Shown one piece after another: positions 14,539 through 25,479 of a stretch of 64,000 nt of DNA. The notes under the pieces were generated by a model, which saw nothing but the letters and a program-made list of their open reading frames with translations, was not told where the DNA came from and ran no database searches. Position numbers and translations under genes: made by a program. Position 1 is the stretch's first letter, and every line of letters begins with the position of its first letter. Origin of the DNA: Siphonodentalium dalli (Eukaryota > Mollusca > Scaphopoda > Gadilida > Siphonodentaliidae); NCBI GenBank assembly GCA_032622095.1, contig CP136068.1, positions 679,607 to 743,606 on the forward strand, written 5' to 3'.

Positions 14539-14898
14539 TCAGAGTATGGATGTTCCGACCTTATACCACACTGACATTGAACCTGTAGATGTTTGTCCTG
14601 ACGGTGTGACAACTTGCAGTAGGTAGCCGTTTGTGGTGTGCCCCGAATTCGCGAATAACCTCTTAAATTGACAATACGCGATATAAAGAGGGGAACGGGT
14701 GTGTATTAAATAATAATAGTATGGGTATTCGGACCGGTACATAGTTGCTGGCTGGTAAATAGCCGCAATCTGGTATAATATGACCTTTTCGGTGGGTACA
14801 TCTGAACATTCGGAGTAGAACGCTATTTCTTTGTCTTCGAAGTAGTTTTTGGGCTTAATATATGGTCCGGTTAAATGAGAGCGTGATAAGCAATCCAT
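14539..14898 (-). CDS. Possible orphan exon or random open frame, 119 codons
   Basis: The longest open frame in the left single-copy region. It begins with ATG and runs 119 codons on the - strand. The product would be rich in Tyr and Ser, with no signal peptide, membrane segment or motif I can name. A second - strand frame (14855-15055) overlaps its start in another register. There is no clear splice acceptor or donor pair, and no neighbouring gene supports it. It could be a fragment of an old exon or simply chance. Confidence 0.15.
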   Translation of the reverse strand: MDCLSRSHLTGPYIKPKNYFEDKEIAFYSECSDVPTEKVILYQIAAIYQPATMYRSEYPYYYYLIHTRSPLYIAYCQFKRLFANSGHTTNGYLLQVVTPSGQTSTGSMSVWYKVGTSIL

Positions 14899-15076
14899 GA
14901 CGGACGATAGCGAAGCAATGAATCAATGTGTGATCATGTAAAGTGGTATTCTTAGACAATTTAAACAAGATATTCCCTGTGAAATCGAGCGCCAAGATAG
15001 AATATGGCCACTTGAAGCTAATCAATGATTCCTTACTCGCAAAAGTCAACCGCACAATCTACCTTAATTTTGTGAA

Positions 15077-15384
15077 ACAGAACCCAGATATAACAAATGT
15101 AAGCTTGTATTGATACATGCGTAAACAAGGATGCATCTTAACACTGCAGTCACACATCTTCAAAACACGAATGAACGAAACCCGTTCCATGTGGACATCC
15201 TTTCTTCCATGCTGGTTCATGCAATTCTGGAAGAGAATAAGTTCGTGTATGTGTGGTGTATATATTCCCTTGACTATTGAATACGAACGTGATTGCAGTG
15301 GCTGTTACATGGTGCATGGATGTGACTACATATACCTTGAAATTTCGAACTGCTGCACCTAAATCTAAATCGAAAGTTCGCGGA
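15077..15384 (+). repeat. 308-bp direct duplication, copy 1
   Basis: Matches 15933-16240 at a constant offset of 856 bp. I see one difference by eye (A at 15189, G at 16045). It begins at ACAGAACCCAGATATAAC and ends at AAAGTTCGCGGA. It contains opposing short open frames that are present in both copies and carry no recognisable domain. Confidence 0.95.
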
Positions 15385-15768
15385 AATACAATTTGGTACC
15401 TCATCCTAGCGTTTCAACTGTCCAACAATTGGTAATTTCAAACCTAACACCCCTACGGAATTGAAAATTGCCAGCTGTTGGCAATTTCATACCACATTTG
15501 GACCATATAATATACATGGAAACATGGGCTAAGGCTTGATCTAATAAAACAACAACAACTATTTACCGATTCGAATACTCACCGTGATAATGGTTTGTTC
15601 CATTAAATATATTCGAGGAGGGCACTTCGGGGAAATCGGGGAAATCCGAATAACGGGTACCCACTGCAACAAGGTCTACTTGCCGGGAATTGCGGGTAGA
15701 ACACGGGGATCCGTTTCTATGATTTCAGCTATTTTCTGTTGAAGAACATATCTCCGGTGAAATGTTTT

Positions 15769-15903
15769 AATGACAAATTATGGCAATATACTAGTATGCA
15801 CTGTACGATTAAAAACTAGAAAGTGTCACATTCTGAGACACATATTTTACAAATTTCAATTAATTACACTTTTTAATCGTATTTGCTGCCATAATTTGTC
15901 ATT
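15769..15903. repeat. 135-bp hairpin (MITE-like) between the two 308-bp copies
   Basis: The outer arms AATGACAAATTATGGCA (15769-15785) and their exact reverse complement (15887-15903) make a 17-bp perfect stem. Inner arms TACGATTAAAAA (15804-15815) and their complement (15870-15881) add 12 bp. The nested symmetry suits a small foldback element. No clear target-site duplication was identified. Confidence 0.75.
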
Positions 15904-15932
15904 ACAACCGTATATTCTAAAACAAAAGGTGG

Positions 15933-16240
15933 ACAGAACCCAGATATAACAAATGTAAGCTTGTATTGATACATGCGTAAACAAGGATGCATCTTAACAC
16001 TGCAGTCACACATCTTCAAAACACGAATGAACGAAACCCGTTCCGTGTGGACATCCTTTCTTCCATGCTGGTTCATGCAATTCTGGAAGAGAATAAGTTC
16101 GTGTATGTGTGGTGTATATATTCCCTTGACTATTGAATACGAACGTGATTGCAGTGGCTGTTACATGGTGCATGGATGTGACTACATATACCTTGAAATT
16201 TCGAACTGCTGCACCTAAATCTAAATCGAAAGTTCGCGGA
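15933..16240 (+). repeat. 308-bp direct duplication, copy 2
   Basis: Second copy of 15077-15384. The spacer between the copies is about 550 bp and contains the 135-bp hairpin. Direct repeats this close together without TG...CA ends or a primer-binding site are better read as a local segmental duplication than as LTRs. Confidence 0.95.
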
Positions 16241-17594
16241 CCACAGTCCATTTACAACAACAATCAAATTTCACCAAAAGTCGATATAGTTGTCCAAATT
16301 AGTACATTATATCAATACATATTCAGAACGATACCAAGCATGATATTCTATTTGCCGAAAACGTCTTATAAGAGCACTTTATATTGACGGTATGTTCGAG
16401 CAGCGAGTGTGTTTTACTACTTCCATATTCACACCGCGTAATCGAATGGCCTGCTCTGCACCGAAAACGCTTATCAGCTTGCGGGAACTGCTGCTCTGCG
16501 TGCTAAATATAGATATTTGTTGTTGACGATGTAACTTTTCGAGTACCACGCCAGTAAATATTTGCTTATATTTTCTTCATTTATGCGCGTTAGTTAGGGT
16601 GATATTAAAGCAATCTGTGTGCAATAGCGTGTGGTTGAACGAAATTTGGAAGTGTTTGAAATGTGTCACACAAAATGACAACATGCCTGTTTTTTGTTCA
16701 TTGTTCATGTCATGGCACTCGCGTTTGCGTTAATTTCGAAGAAATATACAGCTAATACACTCTGTTCACAACGAATAACTCTTTATGAATTGTTTGTGTG
16801 CATCATTTGTTGATATCAGTAAACATAAGATCGCATTTCATCACTTTTGAGAGATATTTTTCTGACAACTTTGTGTGCATATTTGACAACGTCTTAAAAC
16901 AAGTAAAATATAAATTGAAAATATATGCATTGAAACCCAGCGTACAGTGTTAAAACCGCTTCGGTATTCATGCATACATGCACACATGTATGTACATATA
17001 GCGAATCGGTTCTTAAGGAGCACGCTCGGCTTAAAATTATACATATTATCAGTTGATATTTTCCTCGTTTAGTCGACACGCCCCTGTTCAGCATAGACTT
17101 AAATAATACTGCGAAATTTGGAATATACTGTATTCCACTATACCACAGTGCATGTTTACCACGATTTAACAGTTGTACCGCAAAAGTGATGTTCCACAGA
17201 CACAGCATAACGCGACCCACTGTGAGTGCTCTCGCACACATTTGAACCACATGTCCATAAATTCAATTCTACATATGTTTATTTAATTGTCCACCTTGAA
17301 ACAAATTAGTCACTCATTGTCGTGAATGTGTCCACTTGAACTGTTGAGCAATTTGCGGAGTACGTCTCTATTCAAATTCCAACTGTACATGTATATCACA
17401 ACTTGTCACATAGGGAATTGAATCATATGCATCATTCTAGAATCAATTATGACCAAAACATTCTAGTTTTATGAGTAATGAAATTGTAGAAACAAATGTT
17501 CGCAACTTCGGAGATTTATTTATCATCCGCCATTCTTCAAGCTCGCGCAGCTGATCACGAATGCGATATCACAACGTTAGAGATATGATTCAGG
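16241..17594. other. AT-rich non-coding DNA, nothing recognised
   Basis: About 1.35 kb with only short, overlapping open frames on both strands (the longest is 118 codons on the - strand, 16894-17250). No domain, RNA gene or clear repeat was seen. Confidence 0.5.
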
Positions 17595-17961
17595 ACCGGG
17601 AACATCGAGCTTCTAATCCAAAGGGTTTTGTGTTTAAAATTGGATTGAAACAGAAATAAGAGACTGTCTGAGAGAAGAAACTTGTGCATGAGCTGTAGAA
17701 AATCACAGTGCATAAGTAAAAATCAATATTTTATTGAAACTAACTGTTATGTGGAAAATTAGACGAAATATATGTAAATTACTTATTTTTCATCTAATTT
17801 TCTGCATACAATTTAGTTTCAATAAAATATTGATTTCTACTTGTACACTGTGATTTTCTACAGCTCATGCACAAGCTTCTTTTCTCAGACAGTCGCTTAT
17901 TTCTGTTTCAATCCAATTTTAAACACAAAACGCTTTGGTTTAGAGGATGGATGTTCCCGGC
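17595..17961. repeat. Large imperfect palindrome, about 365 bp
   Basis: The left arm starts at CCGGGAACATC and includes TTTTGTGTTTAAAATTGGAT, CTGTCTGAG, TGCATGAGCTGTAGAAAATC and ATCAATATTTTATTGAAACT. The right arm is its reverse complement in the same order, ending GATGTTCCCGG near 17960. The axis is near 17783 and the loop is only a few bases. The arms are about 180 bp with scattered mismatches. This is the form of a foldback or MITE-type element with long terminal inverted repeats. Symmetry fades beyond the CCGGG ends. Confidence 0.9.
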
Positions 17962-18620
17962 TCTGTGATTGGTCAAAAGATATGCCCACGTTGTAGATCA
18001 TGTCATGAATCTCTACTACATGTGTGGCTGTTACCTGTAGAGATCATATCCCAGCTCGGAATTTAAGTGCCTTTGTTAACGATTTTGCCTTGTGTCGCTT
18101 ACAATAATGGAATTTCTCCCTGGTAATTATCAAAAATTGTATTGTGGTATCAGCCCACAAAAGACACACAAAACATGAAAACTCGAGGTTGGACACCCCT
18201 TAATGTGAAGTAGATTAATATCAAGGAATACGTTTGGCAGAAAGATACGTATATAATATAGTATATATTATATCACATACTCCCTGTATTGTTTGTATAT
18301 TAAAGTTCCCCGTCAAACAGTGTCAAAAAACATCAAGCAGTTCCAAGGTTTTTTTACTAGTGGAGTATAATTTTTACGACCGTTGGCCACAGTAGAGGTT
18401 CATGGCATGATCTACTATGGAGATAAAAGGTGTGATCAACGGTCTCCACACAACTCATTATTGGCGCCCGGTTATGAATTATATGGCCATATTTGAAGTA
18501 GTTACATTGTACATGTATATTACTTCGGTTACTGTCGAAATGTGTTATTAATATCACCTACAAGAAACGAACCAACTAAAGCAAGATTTCTGTTATCCCT
18601 ATCTCGGTTCTTTAGTCACC
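17962..18620. other. Non-coding DNA with a segment shared with 22240-22810
   Basis: No gene was seen. From about 18440 the sequence (GGTCTCCA, then ACTCATTATTGGCGCCCGG, then TACTTCGGTTA) matches 22247 onward. It marks the start of a repeated unit that leads into the zinc-finger relics. Confidence 0.55.
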
Positions 18621-19210
18621 TAATGTCAGGGATCTGAGTACACACGTCAGGTCACCAGCGTCGATTTTGTTATGTCTTGCCAGACGCATGGTCACACCGA
18701 CTCTCTTCTTTCTGACGACGCCGCAGGTGTAAGGCCGTTCACCAGTTTTGTTTGGAAGATTGCAGAACTGTCTGGAAACAATCTCACATACTCGTATGTT
18801 CGATCACTTATATATGTGTTATCTTATGCATAATCAGTGAACAAGACACATCAAATGCCCCCTGGTGCACGTCACAGTCGTATGGGCGATCGTCGATCGA
18901 CATGGATTCCCTTGTGTCGATATGGGTTAAAGCTATTTGAATGCCTCCAGGTACATGTCACACACAACATGGACGATCTATGTTAATTATCTTTTGTGTT
19001 GGTATGATTGAATACTTTTCGACGCATGTTCGTCACACGCGTATGGGCGATTACTAATTTGGATTGTTTTATTTTGGAACCAGACACTAGAAGCCTCATG
19101 GAACACGACACACTCGTATTGGCATTCGACTGTAGATAATACTGTGTGTTGGTATGACTGAAACACAAGTCGCACACGTATGAACGATATTTAGAATAAT
19201 CGGGGTGAGT
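18620..19210 (-). pseudogene. Decayed C2H2 zinc-finger block, - strand
   Basis: On the - strand, 18723-18746 encodes the canonical inter-finger linker TGERPYTC. It is followed by a finger-like stretch that keeps RLARH but has lost its second Cys and its last His (replaced by V and D). Farther along the block, reverse-complement PYECD-type motifs recur with roughly finger-sized spacing among stops and frame changes. C2H2 fingers repeat every 28 residues (84 bp) and bind DNA. This block can no longer make a normal finger array. Confidence 0.65.
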
Positions 19211-19490
19211 TTCTAATCAAAATCAAAAGCGGTATTTTTTGTTTTACAAAAGTGGAGACATGTTTTTTTACTATATTAAAGCGGATATCTCACTTTACAA
19301 CAGCTGTTATGCCAGCTTTTGAAGTAACTGATCACTTTTGAAGTACCTCACCACTTGTGTAGTCAAATCGCCAGCTTTTGAAGTAAAGTGAGGTCTCAGC
19401 TTGTGTAGTAAACAAAAACCATGTCTCCACTTTTGTAATCACAAAATTACAGCTTTTGAAGTAAACTGATGCAATCAATTGTTATGGGCT
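19205..19490. repeat. Palindromic spacer of CTTTTGAAGTA-type motifs
   Basis: Short motifs such as GCCAGCTTTTGAAGTAA and CCACTTTTGTAGT alternate with about 20-30 bp spacing. The whole spacer is itself an inverted repeat: ACAAAAGTGGAGACATG (19246-19262) is the exact reverse complement of 19420-19436. It lies between - strand finger relics on its left and + strand relics on its right. Related spacers occur at 19985, 21400, 23190, 24950 and 25480. Confidence 0.8.
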
Positions 19491-19499
19491 GGACGCCTT

Positions 19500-19975
19500 A
19501 GATGACAAAGTCACTCCGAAGACAATACGAGTGTGACGTGTGTCGAATAGCTCAGTGAATCAAAATAATCCACAAAGTTGATCGATCATACGAGTGTGAC
19601 GTTACCATGCAGGAGGCATATACTGAGTCCCGTTCACTTATATAAATATCCACACTGGTAGTCGACCATATGAGTGTGACTTGTGCCAACTAGCTTTCAA
19701 TCATACAAAAACAAACGATAATTCACACAGTCGATTACCCGTACGAGTGTGACGTTACCCGGAGGCATTTAGTGAGTCCGGTTCACTTATAGAACATCCA
19801 TACCGGTAATTGATGATAAGAATGTGACCTGACAGTGTGTCGAATAGCTTTTACACCAGAAAACCACGCAATTGCTCGCTCATATGAGTGTTATTGTACT
19901 AAGAGGCATTAATATTGTCCGGTTCTCTGATTAAAACACCCACATCGGAGTGACTGTGACATCAAAGTCGTGCAG
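19500..19975 (+). pseudogene. Decayed C2H2 zinc-finger block, + strand
   Basis: Repeated CATACGAGTGTGACGT / CATATGAGTGTGACTTGT elements encode PYECDV and HMSVT-like remnants, followed by traces of AF/SF and TNKR segments. Stops and frame slips separate the elements. It mirrors the - strand block to the left across the palindromic spacer. Confidence 0.6.
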
Positions 19976-19984
19976 CCCATAACA

Positions 19985-20245
19985 ATTTATTGCATCAGTG
20001 TACTTCAACAGCTGTAAGTGTTGTTATTACAACAGTGGAGTGCTACGCCAGCTTTTGAAGTAACTGACCACTTTTGAAATACATATCGCCAGCTTTTGAA
20101 GTACTTCACCACTTTTGTAATAAAATCGCCAGCTTTTGAAGTAAAGTGAGGTCTCAGCTTTTGTAGTAAAAAGCCATGTCTCCAGTTTAATATAACAAAA
20201 ATTACAGCTTTTGAGGTAAACGGATGCAATAAGTTGTCATGGGCT
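19985..20245. repeat. Palindromic spacer, second copy
   Basis: Repeats the arrangement of the 19205 spacer: ACAGTGGAGTG, then several CAGCTTTTGAAGTA motifs, then ATGTCTCCAG, then TTACAGCTTTTGAGGTAAAC, leading to the same GGGCTGGACG sequence that ends the first copy. Confidence 0.75.
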
Positions 20246-20249
20246 GGAC

Positions 20250-20645
20250 GACTTTGATGACAAAGTCACTTCGATGATCATGTCGGCTATCGCCCATACT
20301 TGTGTCGAATAGCTTTCAGTCGCACAATATGAAACACAAAGTTGATCGACCATACGAGTGTGACGTTACCAGGAGGCACTTAGTGAGTCCCGTTCACTTA
20401 TACAAAATCCACACAGGTAGTCGACCATACGAGTGTGACTTGTACCAAATAGCTTTCATTAATACTAACAAACAATAATTCACACAGTCGATTACCCATA
20501 CTATTTTGACGTTACCAAGAAGCATTTGGTGAGTCCGGTTAAATTATCACAAATCCACACCGGTAGTCGACCATACGAGTGCGACTTGTGCCAAATATAT
20601 TTCAATAAAACCAAAACAAACGGTAATTCGATCACCCATACGATG
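20250..20645 (+). pseudogene. Decayed C2H2 zinc-finger block, + strand
   Basis: GTTGATCGACCATACGAGTGTGACGTTACCAGGAGGC-type elements (split here for length at GTGACG) encode DRPYECDV and a finger helix remnant. Later copies read TCDLCQ-like and AFSLI-like remnants in shifting frames. No intact finger with both Cys and both His remains. Confidence 0.55.
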
Positions 20646-21395
20646 TCGATTTTTTAATCAGGGAACCACACTCTATGAATGCCTCAGAGTACAGTAACAC
20701 TCATATGGGATCGACTGTGTGGTTTTGTGTTGGTGTCACTGAAACCTATTTGATACACGTCACACTCGTATGGTTGATTCCGGCTATGCATTGCTTTGTC
20801 GGGGAACTGGACTCAATAATTGACTCCTGGTAAGTCACACTCGTATAGGCGATCGACTGTGCGAATTATCTTTTGTGTTGGTATTTTCTGAAAGCTATCT
20901 GACACAAGTCACACTCATATGGTCGACTACCGATGTCGACTTATCTTTATCGAGGAACCCGACATGATGAATACATCCTGGTACAGTCACAATTGCATGG
21001 ACGACCAACTGTGTAGTTTCTCATGTGTATCACTGAAAGCTATTCGACACACGTCACACTCGTATAGTCGATTAAAGGTATGGATACTTTTGTCAGGGAA
21101 CCGGGCTGACCAAATGCCTCCTGGTAATGTCACATGGGTGATATAGTGTGTGAATTACCGTTTGTGTTGGTATCACTGAAAGCTATTTTGCACGTCAATA
21201 TCGTTTGTGTTGGTATTACTGAAAGTTATTTGGTACAAGTCACTCGTATGGTCGCCTACCGCTGTGGATTTTGTATAAGTGAAGCGACTCAGTAAGGTGT
21301 CACACTCGTATGGTCGATCAACTTTGTGGATTATATTGTGTGACTAAGCTATTCGACACAAGTCACACTCGTATGGGCGATAGCCGATATGATCA
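20645..21395 (-). pseudogene. Decayed C2H2 zinc-finger block, - strand
   Basis: Reverse-complement elements (GTCACACTCGTATGG followed by GCGAT or TCGAT) recur at roughly 20760, 20850, 20910, 21050, 21300 and 21365. Between them lie CTGAAAGCTATT and GGGAACCGGACT segments, which on the - strand read as SNSFQ and SGSLT finger remnants. Several frames carry stops. Confidence 0.6.
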
Positions 21396-21399
21396 TCGT

Positions 21400-21560
21400 C
21401 CAGCCCATAACGACTTATTGCATCAGTTTACTTCAAAAGCTGTAATTTTTGTTATTACAAAACTGCAGACATGTTTTTTTACTACAAAAGCTGGCTCTTG
21501 TTTTTGTAATAAAAAAAACGTTATAGCTTTTGAAGTAAATCGACTCTCAATTGTTACGGG
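21400..21560. repeat. Palindromic spacer, shortened copy
   Basis: ACTTCAAAAGCTGTAATTTT, ACTACAAAAGCTGG and CTTTTGAAGTAAATCGACT give the same motif family in both orientations. It separates - strand relics on the left from + strand relics on the right. Confidence 0.7.
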
Positions 21561-21579
21561 CTGCACATTGTTTATGATA

Positions 21580-22030
21580 AAATCACCCCGGCATTCCACA
21601 TCGGCTACCGCTCAAACGAGTGTGACTTGTTTCGAATAGCTTTAAATCATACCGACGCTCAAGACAATCCACACACTTGATGGCCCATACGAATATGACA
21701 TGTACCATGCAGGTGGCATTTAATTAGCCTTGTTCCCGGATTAACAGTTAATCGACCACAAAGGGTGACGAATAGTGTTGAGTCCTATCAACACATACGA
21801 CCACATACAGTCGATCGCCCACAGGAGTGTGCCGTGTCGAATGCCTTTCAATCATACCAACGCGCAAGAGAAACCACAAGTCAGTCGCCCATACGAGTGT
21901 GACGTGTACCAGGAGGCATTCGGTGAGTCCGGTTTCCTAACAAAATAATTAATGCACACAATTAATCGACCATACGCGTGTTAACGTATGTCAAACAGCT
22001 TTCAGTCGTAAACAAGATCATTCGCAACCA
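21580..22030 (+). pseudogene. Decayed C2H2 zinc-finger block, + strand
   Basis: CCCATACGAGTGTGACGTGTACC followed within the same element by GAGGCATTCGGTGAGTCCGG encodes a finger start with PYECDV and the helix-like FGESG. The position of the second Cys is Tyr (the TAC in GTGTACC). The block ends in TCAAACAGCTTTCAGTCGT, an SNSFQS-like remnant. Confidence 0.6.
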
Positions 22031-22048
22031 CTTTCATGTCATTCCCAA

Positions 22049-22255
22049 TTGTCTTATACATTTCATTATCGATTGCTCTGCCTAATAATCGACAAAATAT
22101 TATGTGTATTCTTATATTTCGTTCAATCTAAATTTTAAAGGAGGTAACCTTTTTGCAGCACAAATATTGAAAGTTTGACATATGAAACGAAACAATACAT
22201 TGGAATTCGTGGATCTACTCGATCATTAGAGGGGGTTTGAGTCCAACGGTCTCCA
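22049..22255. repeat. Repeated unit segment (also at about 26228-26447; part at 23905-23990)
   Basis: TCATTCCCAATTGTCTTATA, GATTGCTCTGCC, AATCGACAAAA, a roughly GACATATGAA stretch and CGGTCTCCA recur in this order at about 26228-26447. The first half also recurs at about 23905-23990. This shows that the zinc-finger cluster grew by duplication of multi-kilobase units. Confidence 0.75.
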
Positions 22256-22324
22256 TACAACTCATTACTGGCGCCCGGTTTTGAAATATCTGGCCACATT
22301 TGAAGCAGTTATATTACTTCGGTT

Positions 22325-22590
22325 ATGCTACTTAAGGGGGAGATACACGTTTTGCATAACTCCAGCCAATTTTACAGAAATGCTCGGTACCTAAATACAG
22401 TGAAATTTAAAGATTTTTCATGTCATAAAAGTAAACTAATTGAGATTATAATAATCAATTGTCCAATGGTTATTATGTATGGTATCACAATAATCACTTG
22501 TACACAATTCCACAAAGATACTCCTGATAAATTTAGAGAAAATACGTTTTGAAATACCAGGACATGTTGGCAAAACATGCGTCTGGCGAA
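22325..22590. other. Insertion specific to the second unit, origin unknown
   Basis: When 22247-22810 is compared with 18440-18760, about 265 bp here have no counterpart. The segment is AT-rich with one 75-codon + strand frame and no recognisable domain or terminal repeats. Confidence 0.5.
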
Positions 22591-22699
22591 TTATGTTGAT
22601 AATGTCAGCTACAAGAGACGAACCAAATAAACCAAACAGTTTCTGCTATCCCAATCTCCTGTCATCAGTCACCTAATTATAAAGGTCTGATTACACACG

Positions 22700-23130
22700 G
22701 CATGTCAACAACGTGTATGTTGTTATGTCTCGTCAGGCTCAGGGTCACACCAAACTTCTTCTGGCAACGTTGCCGCTGAAATGACGTCCACCAGTTTTGT
22801 TTGTTAGGGTATCGAACTGCCTGTTGTATCTTATGGTTAAGCATTGTATTCGGGAACTAGACACTAGACGCCTTCTGGTACACGTCACACTTGTATGGAC
22901 GATTGACTGTGTGGATTGCCTTAAGTGCTGGTACAACTGAAAGCTATTCGACACTTGTCACATTCGTATAGCCGATTATTTGTTTGGATTGTTTGTCGGG
23001 GAACCGGACTCGCTAAATAGCTCCTGGTACACGTCACACTCTTATGGCAACCGACTGGGGGTCATCCTGTGTTGGTATGACTAAAGGCAATTCGACACAA
23101 GTTTCACTCATATGGAGGACATACATAATT
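22700..23130 (-). pseudogene. Decayed C2H2 zinc-finger block, - strand
   Basis: The - strand reads TGGRHFSGNVARRSLV near 22745-22795, a degraded linker and finger start homologous to the TGERPYTC site at 18723. It is followed leftward by the same MRLARH-type region (GTCTCGTCAGGCTCAGGG). More reverse-complement PYECD elements follow up to about 23110. Zinc ligands are missing. Confidence 0.65.
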
Positions 23131-23189
23131 ATGGGGGTGAAATTCTCGTCAAAATCATTCAGCCGAAAACAATTGATTGAATTGGTTTA

Positions 23190-23445
23190 CTTTTATTGTT
23201 TTATTACAAAAGTGAAGACATGTTTGTTTTCTACATCAAAACCGGGCGTTATTACAAAAGCAGAGACATCACTTTTGTACAAAAGCTAGAGAGCTTATTA
23301 CACAAATGGCGAGGTGCTTTAAAAGCTGTCAATGGTTACTTCAAAAGTGGAGACCTACTTCAAAAGTGGGCAATATTTCTAATAAAACAGTACAGCAATT
23401 GTTGTAAACCGACTCAATCAATTGTGAATGGTTTCGCGGGTTTGA
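23190..23445. repeat. Palindromic spacer, fourth copy
   Basis: ACAAAAGTGAAGACATG, ACAAAAGCAGAGACATCACT, ACTTCAAAAGTGGAGAC and related motifs, mostly in the opposite orientation to those of 19205. It precedes a + strand relic block. Confidence 0.7.
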
Positions 23446-23469
23446 TAACAAAGTCACTCAGATCAACCA

Positions 23470-24480
23470 CATTGGCTACCCCCATACGAGTGTGACTTGT
23501 TTCGAATAGCTTTAAATCATTACAACACGCAAGAGAATCAACACAGTCGATGGTCCATACGAATGTGACGTGTACCGAAAGGTATTAAATGAGCCTAGTT
23601 CCCTTATAAACCGACAATCGACCACACTAGTGTGACTCGTGTCAAATAGCTTTCAGTTGTGCTCAATTGTGCAACTGCCATGTATTTGTGTATTGCAATA
23701 AATATGTCTATTTATCTATCTAACAACGCGCCAGAGAAACCACATGCCAATCGCGCATACGAGTGTGACATGTACCAGGAGGAATTCGTTGAGTCCGGGA
23801 TCGTAACAGATGAATCCACACAGCTATTCAACCATACGAGTGTGACGTGTGTCAAATAACTTTCAGTCGTATCAACACACGATAATCCGCAATCACGTTC
23901 AGGTCATTCATAATTGTTTTATGCCTTTCATTGTTGATTGCTCTGCCTGGTAATCGACACAACATGATGTGTATTCGTATATGTTTGTACTAAAACATTA
24001 CAGTTTTTGTTGTAAACCGACTTAATGAACTGTGAAGGGCTGCACGGTTTTCATAACCATGTGACTCGATCTGATCATCCACATTGCCTATCCACCGTAC
24101 GAGTGTGATTTGCTTCGAATCGATTTCAATCATATCAACCAACCCGAAAGACAAGAGAATCAACACAGTCGATCGCCCATACGAATGTGACGTACCTGGA
24201 GGCATTCAATGAGCCTATATCCCCTGTAAATCGGTAATAGACCACACGAGTGTGACGGACGCGTGTCGAATAGCTTTCAGTCACATCAACACAAGAAACT
24301 TCACAGAGTCGATCGCCCATACGAGTGTGACGTGCGAATAACGTTCAGTCACACCATCGCGCAAGAGAAAGCACAAGTCAATCACCCGTACAAGTGTGAC
24401 GTGTACGAGGAGGCATTCGGTTCGTCTGGTCTCCTGACAAAAGAATCCACACATTTAATTGATCATACGAGTGTGGGCAT
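23470..24480 (+). pseudogene. Decayed C2H2 zinc-finger blocks, + strand
   Basis: Two neighbouring blocks. The best preserved part (24263-24470) reads SNSFQSHQH, then DRPYECDV, then HPYKCDVYEEAFGSSGLLTK in one frame. This is clearly C2H2 finger structure, but with Tyr in place of the second Cys and no His pair after the helix. Around 23905-23990 it is interrupted by the repeated unit segment seen at 22049. A spliced host gene is unlikely, because fingers lack ligands and change frame. Confidence 0.65.
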
Positions 24481-24935
24481 TCATCGGCGTCGAGTTCCTT
24501 GTATGACTGAATGCAATTTGAATGCCACCGTGTGCACGTCACACTCGTATAGGCTTTGGATTCTCTTGTACGTTGATATGATTGAAATATTGTCGACGCA
24601 CGTCACTCTCGTATGGGCGATTTCCAATTTAATTTAGATTGTTTTATTTGAGAACTAGGCACTAGAAGTCTTATAGTACACGTCACACTCCTTTGGGCGA
24701 TTGATTGTGAGAATTATCGTGTGTGCATATATAACTGGCAGCTACCTGACACAAGTCACACTCGTATGGTAGATTACCAGTGGATTGTTTTGTCAGGGAA
24801 CCGGACTCGCTAAATGGCTTCTGGTACACGTCACACTCGTATGGACAATCGAATGTGGACCATCTTATGCATTGGTGTGACTGAAAGCTATTCGACACAA
24901 GTCACATTCATATGGACGATATATATACTTACCGG
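24480..24935 (-). pseudogene. Decayed C2H2 zinc-finger block, - strand
   Basis: The - strand frame 24683-24898 reads SNSFQSHQ, then CPYECDVYQKPFSESGSLTK, then LPYECDLCQ. The first finger has C-x2-Y in place of C-x2-C, and the residues between its helix and the next PYECD are shortened, so both His are lost. The next finger keeps C-x2-C. This is the clearest remaining finger pair in the cluster. Confidence 0.7.
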
Positions 24936-24949
24936 GGTGATATTCTCGT

Positions 24950-25440
24950 GAAGAGCATACAGTCCAGACAATAGATTGATTTGGTTTACTTCAAATGCTA
25001 TATTGTTTGATCACAACAGTGGAGATATGTTGTTTTACTTCAAAACCTGGCGTTTAATTATTACAAAAGCTGGCGAATTGTCTGAACAATCTTACTCGTA
25101 TGTTCGATCACTTATGTGTGGTATCTTATGGTTAAGCATTTTATTTTGGAACTAGATAACAAGAGGCCTTCTGGTACACGTCACATTTGTATGGGCGATT
25201 GATTGTGTTGATTGTCTTAAGTGCTGGTATAACTGAAAGCTATTAGATACTTAATTTAGTCACACTCGTATGGTCGATTACCGGTGTGCATTGTTTTGTC
25301 AGGGAACCGTACTCGCAAAATAGCTCCTGGTGCACGTCACATTCTTATGGCAATCGAATGTGGGTCATCTTGTGTATTGGTATGACTAAAGGCAATTTTC
25401 GTCACAAGTCTCACTCATATGGACGGCATATATAATTATG
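24950..25440 (-). pseudogene. Spacer plus decayed C2H2 block, - strand
   Basis: 24950-25090 is a short form of the palindromic spacer (ACTTCAAAACCTGG, ACAAAAGCTGGCGA). 25090-25440 is a further - strand relic block with reverse-complement PYECD elements near 25180, 25265, 25340 and 25415. It closely resembles 22860-23130. Confidence 0.55.
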
Positions 25441-25479
25441 GGGGTGAAATTCTCGTCAAAATCATTCAGCCGGGAACAA

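Larger units (their letters stand above)
9839..15076. other. AT-rich non-coding DNA, no recognised gene
   Basis: About 5.2 kb of apparently single-copy sequence beginning directly at the satellite edge. Open frames are short (mostly under 100 codons), overlap on both strands and match no family I recognise. The stretch holds a 90-bp tandem duplication (10945), a small perfect hairpin (11138-11158), a 15-G run (12898) and a TA dinucleotide run near 13242. A weak 119-codon - strand frame is listed separately. I see no RNA genes. Confidence 0.6.

Noticed and set aside
14539-14898. A real protein-coding gene on the - strand
   Set aside because: No recognisable domain, no supported splice sites and a competing overlapping frame. 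Kept only as a low-confidence feature.
15077-16240. Possible solo LTR pair
   Set aside because: The repeats are only 856 bp apart and lack TG/CA ends, a primer-binding site and any gag or pol sequence.
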